Origin: Reticulitermes speratus
Taxonomy: Eukaryota; Arthropoda; Insecta; Blattodea; Rhinotermitidae
DNA: 64,000 nt
NCBI GenBank assembly: GCA_021186555.1
Contig: JAJKFL010000005.1
Coordinates: forward strand, 54,036,635-54,100,634
Direction: 5' to 3'
In this document: positions 55,912-64,000 of the stretch, piece by piece
Position numbering within the stretch: the stretch's first letter is position 1
How the letters are laid out: each line of letters starts with the position of its first letter
The notes under the pieces: model-generated
What the model was told of the DNA's origin: nothing
Seen by the model: only the letters and a program-made list of their open reading frames with translations
Databases searched by the model: none
Translations under genes and position numbers: made by a program

Positions 55912-56186
55912 AAAGGTACAGCTCACTCTAGAACAGGCCATGAAGGCCCTGAGGGGAAGTAGAGGTATAGCTCTACTCTTTCTTTAACCTCGGCACTAGA
56001 TGGGGGTGGGTGGTCAACGGCACGTCCTGCTGCTTTACCCCTGGGAAAGAGACCCATTGTACAGAAGGCTGGGTGGGCACCAGGGCCAGTCTGAATGGGT
56101 GCGGAAAATCTCACCCCACTGGGATTCAGTCCCCAGACCATCCAGCTTGTAGCGAGTTGCTATACCGACTGAGCTACCCCAGCTCA
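55912..56186 (-). mobile_element. tRNA-derived SINE, family B
   Basis: Minus-strand copy with the head at the right (GGGTAGCTCAGTCGGTATAG) and a decayed B box (GGGGACTGAATCCC). The body ends next to CTAGAGTGAGCTG at the left. Confidence 0.75.
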
Positions 56187-56971
56187 TTGTATTTATTATA
56201 CTAAATCTTAATCTAAATTATAACCTTAATTAAAAATTTGACATTTACTCATACAAGTAAGGATTCTGTGTTTAGACATGTCACATCTGCCAGATTTGAT
56301 TATCTTAGTTCTTATTATAATGGAATAATAACTTCAAACCTACATGCATGCTTTTAATAACATAATATACACATTTCTTATATGTGACATACAGCTGTGA
56401 TTTAAAGCCATCGTTTTATATGCATGTTACATAAAGGTTTTGTGTTTATATACAATATAACGAGTATTTTGTAACAAGACAGACTCGACCTTCATTGACC
56501 ATCAATCACAGTTGTAAAGTCTTATCTCTTTCTTTCTTTATACACAGCCTGATGATGGCTTATTGAAAGCTGAAACGTGTACATGTAGCTCGGTTTAATA
56601 CCACTAAAATACAAGTTGTGTTTGATGGATACAGTACTTGGTTTTACCAACTGGAAATGCCTGCAGGGACAAACAGCACACTCACATAGGTAACATGTAC
56701 ACTAGCCCTTTGAACTTGCGCTCAAATGTACAAGTGCGCAGGCCATAACAACTAACTAATTAACTACATGCAGCTGAGTCATCTTTAGAAGATTATAGTC
56801 CATCAGCAGCTCATTCAAGTATCCACTTCACATGAAATCTTGGAAACCACTGGGCCCCATCCTTTCTAATCCTTGATATTTTCTAATTGAACTTGTGTAT
56901 GAATTACTCATTTTACATATATCTGTCTACTTTCTGATATCAAAAGTTTACTCCAGACATTTTGATATATA
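56187..56971. other. No host gene; hammerhead-like core and decayed LINE end
   Basis: CCTGATGATGGCTT-ATTGA-AAGCTGAAACG at 56548-56577. Bases 56757-56880 (-) collinearly match the TTAG-tailed LINE 3' end at low identity. Confidence 0.4.
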
Positions 56972-57445
56972 CAGTGGACCCTCGAACTTCGAACGGTTTG
57001 ATGTTCGAACAGCTTGAAACTCGAACAAAAAATTCGAGGAAAATCTGGTTTTGAAACTCGAACAAAAACTCGAAAGTCGAACAAAGAATCACGTGGTCGC
57101 CTTCTCTCTCTGCTTGGTCGCACGCGCAGTTGCCTTTCAGTGAACAGTAATATCCCTCCTACTATTATTATTGATTGATTATTATACAATATTTTTATGT
57201 ATGTACTATTATAAATAAAAACATTCAATTATTGAAATTAAATATACTTGTTTTATCATTATTTACCAATGTGATCTTTTGAAATAGGCACTTAAAATGT
57301 TTTATATGGGTAAATTTTGGGGGTCTGGAATGGATTAATTCAATTTACATTATTTCTTATGGGGAAATTTAACTCGAAAGTCGAACAACTTGAAAGTCGA
57401 ACCGTCTCCTGGAATGGATTGTGTTCGAAGTTCGAGGTTCCACTG
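56972..57445. mobile_element. pogo-like MITE, 474 bp
   Basis: A second copy of 12900-13384, TA-flanked, with the same CAGTGGACCCTCGAACTTCG end and the same interior order (TTCGAGGAAAATCTGG, CTTCTCTCTCTGCTTGGTC, TTTTGGGGGTCTGGAA). Confidence 0.85.
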
Positions 57446-57744
57446 TATGTTTATAAAAGAAAATGAATGTTATTACTATACCTGTAGAGTGGTGTCTGTG
57501 GTTCAAAGCATGGTGTCACTAACGACCACGTGGTGAGGTAGTACTGGTGCGCAGAATGATGTTGGTGACATCCTTTGTATCCAGGAGATTCTGTGTGGCT
57601 CGTTTGATGTCCATGTCCTTCTGCTTGCTACATACGTCGTGTCCCAAAGCTCTGTGTCCACATATCCAGGACATGCTGCCATTGAAATTCATCATAATCT
57701 TCAGCACGAGCCACAATCATTAAATAAATAAAAGATTTGAAGTT
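57446..57744. other. No gene seen
   Basis: No recognised feature. A minus-strand open segment ends GHRALGHDVCSKQKDMD without splice support. Confidence 0.3.
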
Positions 57745-57856
57745 GTCACATGGATGAACTCTGCGGTCTTGTGGGGTATTATGTGGCGGCGTGTGGTAAT
57801 ACCCCAGAAGACTGCAGATTTCATCAACATCGCAGCGGAAGCCTGAAATCAAGGTT
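57745..57856. mobile_element. Foldback MITE (family F), short form
   Basis: GAACTCTGCGGTCTTGTGGGG pairs with CCCCAGAAGACTGCAGATTTC. It is followed by CAACATCGCAGCGGAAGCC, the inverted head of the family. Confidence 0.65.
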
Positions 57857-58053
57857 TTCACATGGATGGCTAACAATTATTGTCATGTGGGATGTCAAGT
57901 GGCGTAGTTTGATAAATCAGTACGAATGTTTCGGGGGAACACTTTGCCTCCATCGTTAGGATAAAAGAGATCCTTATTATCAGTATTACTACAAATGCAA
58001 CTTCAGTTACTGTCCAATTAGATATGTTTCTGCTACAAATTCAGTATGTAAAT
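57857..58053. other. No gene seen
   Basis: Contains only a CGTTAGGATAAAAGAGATCC scrap of a dispersed repeat. Confidence 0.3.
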
Positions 58054-58066
58054 CCATAGATTTTTT

Positions 58067-58852
58067 CAACATCATGATCATGATCATCATCATCATCATG
58101 AGCTGTGAAGTGTTAGGCGCAGTGCCTGTTCTTTATCCCTCAAGGTGAAGCTGGTCCTTCCATCTTTTCCTTGGATGTCCTATGTTTCTCTTTCCCTTTG
58201 ACCTATATTTCAGTGCCTGTTTGGGTATCCTGTCTGTGTCCATTCTTTCTACCTGTTGTAGCCACTCTCGTTGGTATTGTTTTATTTCCAAGACAATGTT
58301 CTGCACTCCAAGTTTCTCCCTTATGGACTGATTTCTTTCCTTGTCTAATTTAGTAATTCCTAATAATAATAATAATAATTCTTGGCTCAACAGCCCTATA
58401 TGGGCCCGGGCCTCCTCTTGCCTCCTCTTGCCTCCTCTTGTCCAGGTTACTAAGTCATGCGCATTCATGGCAGCTGGTGACCGGCCAGCTAGCCGCGCTT
58501 AGTGTTCTATCGATCCTGATGTGCACGCCAGAGCCATCTGGCAGGCAGTCAGGAGACTTGGATGAGAAATGGAGGCAATTTGGCTTACGCAACATTTTTA
58601 TTCATGCCCGTAAGGTTCTTTTACATGCCGTAAATCTACGACATGGGACCGACGGCTTTACTTCCCCTCCGAAGGAAGTGGTGCTCCGGATTTTTATCAT
58701 CCTTAAAAATCCATCGACTTCGGTCGGGATCGAACCCGCGAACCTTGGGTCCAGTGGCGAGCACGCTAACCACTAGTCCACCGAGGTCGACAGTAATTCC
58801 TAATAGATGTCTTATAAATTTCATTTGTGCTGATTCCAGTCTTTGTCCAACT
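58067..58852 (-). mobile_element. LINE 3' fragment split by a SINE, 13-bp target duplication
   Basis: The minus-strand frame reads GVGQRLESAQMKFIRHLLGI up to the SINE. It then resumes TKLDKERNQSIREKLG ... QWLQQVERM-type ... IPKQALKYRSKGKRN ... GHPRKRWKDQL, the C-terminal part of an insect RTE/Jockey-like polyprotein. It ends in an (ATG)n-type tail at the left. CCATAGATTTTTT flanks the whole unit at 58054-58066 and 58853-58865. It is 5'-truncated and non-functional. Confidence 0.85.
58366..58791 (-). mobile_element. tRNA-derived SINE, family D, with perfect 14-bp target duplication
   Basis: On the minus strand the head reads GTCGACCTCGGTGGACTAGT ... GGTTAGCGTGC, with B box GGGTTCGATCCCGAC. 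The tail is (ATT)n at 58366-58380. AGTAATTCCTAATA flanks it at 58352-58365 and 58792-58805. It sits inside the LINE fragment 58067-58852 and breaks its frame. A CCTCTTGCCTCCTCTTG short repeat lies at about 58409-58440. Confidence 0.9.
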
Positions 58853-58865
58853 CCATAGATTTTTT

Positions 58866-59064
58866 TAAAAACTATATTTAGATTGAGGCTTGGAATGACC
58901 TGGTTGAGAGAGCCAAAACCCACAAACGGTTGTAAAGCTAATGGAAGAAGAAGAATATTTAGATTGAGATAATAATTAATACTGCATTTTTTGTTTAATT
59001 CTTTATTATTTTTGTGTATGTGCTGAGTCTGTAATTGGCCACTAGACTGTTGAATTGGTACGTA

Positions 59065-59105
<41 letters not shown>

Positions 59106-59577
59106 TAAAATGTAAAGTAATTTCAAGACAGATGAGGGATATTTTTGCTGACTGAAGTTTCTATACCATCAAATAAAAATGTATTGAAGACTGGAGTTGA
59201 ACAAATACTGGAATACAAAGATCTTCTGAGTGACAACCAGGACATGTGGTATGCCAGAGCGAAGGTGACACCAATATGACAGGTGTGGCTGGATGCACTG
59301 CAAGATCATTACAGAAGTGTTTTGAAGTAATCTCCAGTCAACACTGCAGAGTGTAACTGCAGTGTATGACTATCTTGAGAAAGATACTGGCATAGAACTT
59401 AATTTTTTTTCTATGTCATTTCTGATTATGCTGTTACTTGATGAGCCTTATGGAAAAAGTCTTATCCCAGCTCACAGACAAGACACCCTGTAATGTGGCG
59501 TGAAAATAAAAATATAATGATGATGATAATAAATTGTATGATCTCAGTTTATATTTTACGCTTATGATATTAATTTA
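58866..59577. other. No gene seen; (AAT)n microsatellite
   Basis: An (AAT)n run at about 59066-59105. No coding exon recognised. Confidence 0.35.
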
Positions 59578-60909
59578 CGAGGGCTGTCCAAAAAGTATCC
59601 GACTATATTTTTTCCCGCGGTAAGTAATGGCGAAAGGGTGGGGAAACTGAGCGTAGTGGTAGAAGGGACTTTCATGCGCATGCGTGACTTTTTGCTGCCT
59701 CGCAACACCGCCGGATGCATCTGTCGCTGCCAGATAGCGAAGTGGTGTAACACGTGTTCGTCGCATTCTCGTTTCGCTCAAGATGACAGAATGTTTGGAG
59801 CAGCGATACTGCATCAAGTTTTGTCAGAAACTTGGGGATACCCAAGCGGAAACAATCCGCAAAATTCAGCAGGCTTTCGGTGATGATGCAATGGGGGTCA
59901 CTCAAATTAAAGAGTGGTTCAACCGCTTTAAAGATGGCCGCATGTTGGCGGACAGTGACCAGCGTTCCGGGAGACCGCCAACGAGCCGAAATGCTGATGT
60001 CATTGACAAAGTGCGGACATTGATCATGGAGGACCGTCGTTTGACCGTCCGGGAAATTGCTGATGAGGTTGGGATCAGCAGAGGTTCCGCAAACACGATT
60101 TTAACTGAGGATGTGGGCATGCGAAGAGTGGCGGCAAAATTTGTGCCCAAGCTGCTTTCGCCGGAGCAGCAACAACTCCGCCTTGAGGTCGAGCAGGACA
60201 TGCTGGAGTGCGCCAACAGGGATCCTGAGTTCCTGAAGACTGTGATCACTGGTGACGAGTCGTGGGTGTACGGATATGACCCGGAAACCAAGGTCCAGTC
60301 GTCACAATGGAAGCATCCAACATCCCCGAGGCCCAAAAAAGCACGACACGTTCGGAGCAATGTGAAGGTGATACTGACTGTTTTCTTCGATTACCGGGGT
60401 GTTGTGCATCATGAGTACGCACCACTAGGCCAAACTGTTAATAAGGAGTACTACCAAGAAGTCCTCCGTCATCTTCGTGATGCAGTTCGGCGCAAGAGAC
60501 CGGAGCTGCGGGACGCACGCAACTGGCAGCTGCATCATGACAATGCCCCAGCTCATTCATCACACCTGATCCAGGGTTTCCTGGCTAAGCACGGCTTTCC
60601 GCAGGTTCGCCAGGCTCCCTACTCTCCTGACATGGCTCCTTGTGATTTCTGGCTGTTCCCGAGATTGAAGACACCGCTAAAAGACTCCCGTTTTGACAGC
60701 CGCGAGGACATCATACAGAACGCGACGGCGCAGCTGCACACCATTCCAAAACAAGCCTTCCGGAATTGCTTCCAGCGATGGAAGGACCGCTGGGCTAAGT
60801 GTGTGGAGTCACAAGGGGCCTACTTTGAAGGGGATTAGGTATTGTAACCACCCAGATATAGAACTTTTTTTTCCCGGCCCAAGGTCGGATACTTTTTGGA
60901 CAGACCTCG
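59578..60909 (+). mobile_element. Complete mariner element, 1332 bp
   Basis: The 26-bp terminal inverted repeats match with one mismatch: CGAGGGCTGTCCAAAAAGTA at the left and CGAGGTCTGTCCAAAAAGTA when the right end is inverted. TA flanks both sides (59576-59577 and 60910-60911). It encloses one intact transposase frame (59783-60838). The size, ends and target duplication are those of a full-length mariner. It could be recently inserted. Confidence 0.95.
59783..60838 (+). CDS. Mariner transposase, intact (DD34D)
   Basis: 351 residues with no stop or frameshift, the usual mariner length. The N-terminal half holds the two helix-turn-helix DNA-binding regions (about residues 1-110, e.g. QIKEWFNRFKDGR and LTVREIADEVGISRG). 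The catalytic triad is visible: D158 in TGDESWVY, D253 in HHDNAPAH and D288 in YSPDMAPCDFW. D253 and D288 are separated by 34 residues. The interdomain WVPHEL motif of many mariners is here KFVPKLL, at residues 119-125. The enzyme cuts and rejoins DNA at TA sites via the 26-bp ends. The start at 59783 follows about 205 bp of leader inside the left end. Codon use is GC-richer than the surroundings, as expected for a young insertion. Confidence 0.95.
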   Translation: MTECLEQRYCIKFCQKLGDTQAETIRKIQQAFGDDAMGVTQIKEWFNRFKDGRMLADSDQRSGRPPTSRNADVIDKVRTLIMEDRRLTVREIADEVGISRGSANTILTEDVGMRRVAAKFVPKLLSPEQQQLRLEVEQDMLECANRDPEFLKTVITGDESWVYGYDPETKVQSSQWKHPTSPRPKKARHVRSNVKVILTVFFDYRGVVHHEYAPLGQTVNKEYYQEVLRHLRDAVRRKRPELRDARNWQLHHDNAPAHSSHLIQGFLAKHGFPQVRQAPYSPDMAPCDFWLFPRLKTPLKDSRFDSREDIIQNATAQLHTIPKQAFRNCFQRWKDRWAKCVESQGAYFEGD

Positions 60910-60911
60910 TA

Positions 60912-61217
60912 TTGCTCAGGATAGGGACAGGTGGCGGGCTCTTGTGAATGCGCTAATGAACCTTCGGGTTCCATAAAACGCGGGGAATTTTTTGACTAGC
61001 TGACGACCTGTTAGCTTCTCAAGAAGGACTGTGCTACATGGAGTTAGTTAGTTAGTTACTGGGCCTTACTTAGGATAGGGACAGGTGGCGGGCTCTTGTG
61101 AATGCGCTAATGAACCTTCGGGTTCCATAAAACGCGGGGAATTTCTTGACTAGCTGACGACCTGTTAGCTTCGCAAGAAGGACTGTGCTCCATGGAGTTA
61201 GTTAGTTAGTTAGTTTT
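60912..61217 (+). mobile_element. Two head-to-tail LINE 3' ends with (GTTA)n tails
   Basis: Unit 1 (60912-61046) starts TTGCTCAGGATAGGGACAGG and encodes [19 protein letters not shown]. It ends GGAGTTAGTTAGTTAG. Unit 2 (about 61050-61217) starts GGGCCTTACTTAGGATAGGG and is nearly identical afterwards. Unit 1 begins directly at the right TA of the mariner. Confidence 0.8.
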
Positions 61218-61708
61218 TTATTTATTAGGAGGGTATGCCAGTAAAAAGGTAAAAACAAAAATTATACGAGGTTGTAAAGAAGTAGAGAGCAATTAAGATA
61301 CAGGCCAAGCACCGTTGTTATGTTTTGTAAATCGAGTGCATAACACATACTGTTAAATGTTTATAGAACTAGAATTACTATCTGTTCCAAAAAGATTGCT
61401 TATTTATCGCCTAATCACACCACACTAGTGCACAGAACGATGTAAGACTGCGTTCAGACGATACTTTGTACATGCGTGTCAGAGAACGCGATGCCTAAGG
61501 GAAGAACTGTGGGTCACACAAAAAGCGTCTGTGGTATTTGATGAGCAAACTATGACATCAAGACAATGCACAAGTATGAGCTAAGGCATACACGTGTTTG
61601 TGCATAGTAACCGGCACGAATCTGCAAGCTGGACAGAGTCCTTGTTGAGAAATAACTCCTCAACAATGTCCGAAATTCCCCACATTTCGTGGAACGCGAA
61701 GGTTCACT
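61218..61708. other. No gene seen
   Basis: No coding or repeat-family feature recognised, apart from a partial LINE-end word (CCCACATTTCGTGGAACGCG) near 61680. Confidence 0.3.
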
Positions 61709-62020
61709 GGGGACACGCGTTGGCGCAGTTGGTTGAGGCACTGCGCTACAAGCCGGAAGGTCGCGGTTTCTATTCCTGTTGGTGTGATTGGAATTTTTCA
61801 TTGACTTAATCCTTCCGGTCGCACTATGTCCCTGGGGTCGACTCAGCATCTAACAGATATGAGTACCAGGAATAATTCCTTGGGAAATAAAGTCGGCCGG
61901 TGCGTAGGGCTGACAACTTTACCACCTTCATGTGCTGATTGTCTAGATATCTGGAAGCTTCAACCTCCTGGAACCCTAAGGGCCTGTACAGGCCTGTAAA
62001 GGGATTGCTTTGCCTTTACG
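61709..62020 (+). mobile_element. tRNA-derived SINE, family A
   Basis: TTGGCGCAGTTGGTTGAGGC head, body as at 1168-1476, and a GGGATTGCTTTGCCTTTAC end. The B box is degraded (GGTTTCTATTCC). Confidence 0.75.
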
Positions 62021-62311
62021 AATGTTCACTACTGTCCCCGCAAGATCCCGCTGCTGTCCCAATCCTTAACCAGATAAACGCAGTTACCTATTCTTTAAGA
62101 TCTATTTGAATAATATAGGCATATTTTCGTCGCGAATGTGCCAAAATTAAATACTATAATGTACAGTAGAACCCCCGTATCTGCGGTTTACCGCGGCCCG
62201 AAAATATTAACACATTCACTGCCAAAGTCGACCGTGGTCGATTTCAGTATTTACGTTTTAATTTGCCAGCGTCGACTTTAGTCGATCTAAAGTTTACTCT
62301 GCTCTTTTATA

Positions 62312-62875
62312 CAGGGTTATTCAAAATGATTGTCGGGGTTTTAACAACTTGTCATACACAATACACTTGAGATAGGCGTATATAGTTGCACCGATGGATC
62401 AAGAAATTCTCAAAGTTTTTTTTTATGATGTGCGGTGTGCAGTAGTTATGCATTTCTCCGCTTGGAGCGCAGTTTACTAAGATGGCGGCGAACGGCAGTG
62501 AGAAGGCGTTTTGTGTGCTTACATTTCATGAATGTCAGTCAGTTACAATTGTCCAGCGGCAATTCCGCACCAAATTCGGGAAACAACCACCATCTGACAA
62601 TTCCATTCGAAGGTGGTGTGCACAGTTACAAGAGACAGGGTGCGTGTGTAAAAGGAAAAGCACTGGTAGGCCGTCTAGAAAAAGTTTGGAACGAACTCGA
62701 TTATCGTGTTGATGTTTGTAGAATCACAAAGGGTGCACATATAGAGCACCTGTAAGGTACGTCACAAAAACTTGGAGTGTTGTTCTATTAAATAAAAAAA
62801 TACATATACTGCTATCTGAAGTGTATTGTGTATGACAAGTTGTTAAAACCCCGACAATCATTTTGAATAACCCTG
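62312..62875 (+). mobile_element. Internally deleted DNA transposon with about 60-bp perfect ends
   Basis: The first 57 bases (starting CAGGGTTATTCAAAATG) are exactly inverted at the right end. Weaker pairing continues to about 75 bp. TA is duplicated at 62310-62311 and 62876-62877. The 54676-54921 copy of the host MITE shows the uninterrupted TATATA site. It carries only the N-terminal part of a transposase-like ORF. Confidence 0.9.
62482..62712 (+). pseudogene. Truncated transposase-like ORF (DUF4817-type helix-turn-helix)
   Basis: The 76-residue frame EKAFCVLTFHECQSVTIVQR ... RTKFGKQPPSDNSIRRW ... CVCKRKSTGRPS matches the arthropod DUF4817 helix-turn-helix domain found at the N terminus of Tc1/mariner-superfamily-related transposases. 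The frame stops just after the GRP(S) hinge. No catalytic DDE/D residues are present, because the rest is deleted. It may still bind the element ends. Confidence 0.7.
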
Positions 62876-62962
62876 TATATAGGATTCGCTACTATCCGCG
62901 GTTTCGGGCACCCGCGGTAGGTCTTGGAACGTACCACCCGCTGATACGGGGGGACTACTGTA

Positions 62963-63289
62963 CTTAGTTCGTGATAGGCGACCTGAGTGCATATACACTT
63001 GTGCACAATCATCTCCAATTGACACGGTCTCTGTAAATCCTGCAGATCATGGTGACTGAGATAGGCGCAGGAGCAGTTGCAAATATTTGCACTCGGCTGA
63101 CATCATGAGCATTTGCCAGAGGTCGAAAGCTAAATAATGTTCTTCAGCTCTGAGATTACTTTCGGTCGTAACAATTAAGGCTTTCGTTCCCCGCTGTTTA
63201 ATTATCTCGAAAATCCAAGTCATGAAAAGCGCGAAGTGTTTTTCTTTCGTATGACTTTTTTCGAAATATATTTCCATCTTATAAGTATT
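62963..63289. other. No gene seen
   Basis: No recognised feature. Confidence 0.3.
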
Positions 63290-63436
63290 TGATAGGGACA
63301 GGTGGCGGGCTCTTGTGAATGCGGTAATGAACCTTCGGGTTCCATAAAACGCGGGGAATTTGTTGACTAGCTGACGACCTTTTAGCTTCTCAAGAAGGAC
63401 TCTGCTACATGGAGTTAGTTAGTTAGTTAGTTAAAT
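63290..63436 (+). mobile_element. LINE 3' end with (GTTA)n tail
   Basis: GATAGGGACAGGTGGCGGGC through CTCAAGAAGGACTCTGCTAC to GTTAGTTAGTTAGTTA. A single unit, closely related to 60912-61217. Confidence 0.8.
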
Positions 63437-64000
63437 AAGTATTTAGCGTATTACCCTCGCGATATGGGGAGAAATGCATACAGATCAAATTGCAAATTGG
63501 CGACTGTTGTTACGATTATTTGGGATTGTCTCAGGCTATGCCAGGTGTTGCTAAGCTCCCAGATTACGGGCTTTGAACCAAGTATCTGCTGAACGACTGC
63601 ATCAGAGAATACTGAAACGAGTATATAAAGTCGGGATCATTGTAAAATGGCGTGATTATGGGTTATCAGCCTCTTCATTAGATAAGTAGACTTCATGACT
63701 GAGGAATTTTCTCACAGTGGAACAGGTGTTTGGTGTGACCACTTGCTGGACCCAGGACAGTAGGCGTGGCGGTATATTGAGAGGGTGGTAAGACTTTGGT
63801 TAGGCATGTTAGGGACGACCCCTGTAGCAGACAATACCAGTGAAATAACAATAATCCATTTCAGTTGCCACTGTTGCTTGATTTCAAACGCCAAGTCCTG
63901 AGATTTGCGTTGCTATTCTGTAATTGTGGATTGCAGATTGTGGGTTAATGGATTTGCTAAGTCAATGAATGCAGCTTCCTAATGTGGTGGCGAGATTTTC
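63437..64000. other. No gene seen
   Basis: No exon or known repeat recognised up to the window edge. The last 14 bases (GGTGGCGAGATTTTC) resemble the start of the SINE family B body. Confidence 0.3.

Larger units (their letters stand above)
62164..62960. mobile_element. pogo-like MITE (family P) split by another transposon
   Basis: TA-flanked. Left half 62164-62311, right half 62876-62960. Once the 564-bp insert and one TA are removed it aligns end to end with the inverted sequence of 54676-54921. Confidence 0.9.

Overview
This window is eukaryotic and most likely from an insect with a large, repeat-rich genome. The evidence is spliced coding exons with GT/AG borders, an intact mariner element, 5'-truncated non-LTR retrotransposons (LINEs), at least four tRNA-derived SINE families, dozens of short inverted-repeat DNA elements (MITEs) and long tandem arrays. 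The style of the repeats resembles cockroach or termite DNA. That placement is an impression from recognised repeat families, not something I could compute.

Host genes take up little of the window. (1) About 9.25-11.56 kb (+): the last three coding exons of a gene I do not recognise, joined in perfect phase and followed by AATAAA. (2) 13.96-14.22 kb (-): a probable terminal exon ending in a membrane segment. (3) 30.6 kb (-): a small candidate coding exon. (4) 44.8-46.4 kb (-): the long last coding exon of a four-finger C2H2 transcription factor. (5) 47.2-51.1 kb (+): a four-exon gene whose assembled 611-residue product looks like the insect counterpart of MIIP (migration and invasion inhibitory protein). 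Genes 4 and 5 face away from each other and probably share a promoter region around 46.4-47.2 kb.

Layout: 0-8 kb holds retroelement pieces and two arrays, one of 45/46 bp (about 30 copies, an E-box core in each) and one of 37 bp (about 47 copies). 8-15 kb holds the unknown (+) gene, broken up by hairpin MITEs, SINEs and a tandem LINE 3' end. 15-23 kb is repeats: pogo-like and hAT-like MITEs and a large foldback. 23.3-25.1 kb is a LINE 3' end whose last 39 bp have been amplified about 32 times. 25-33 kb is SINEs, LINE ends and MITEs. 33-44 kb is AT-rich and largely unassigned, with one 63-bp array. 44.8-51.2 kb is the gene pair. 51.6-53.2 kb is a very large inverted repeat bounded by a 16-bp direct repeat. 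54.1-54.6 kb is a 166-bp triplication. 58-63 kb is a set of nested insertions: a SINE inside a LINE, an intact mariner, and a DUF4817-type element inside a pogo-like MITE.

I found no prokaryotic operon, defence system or CRISPR array. The most unusual material is in the arrays and their origin, the nested insertions with readable empty sites, the giant foldback, and a recurring hammerhead-like core (CTGANGA, stem, GAAAC) seen at nine places.
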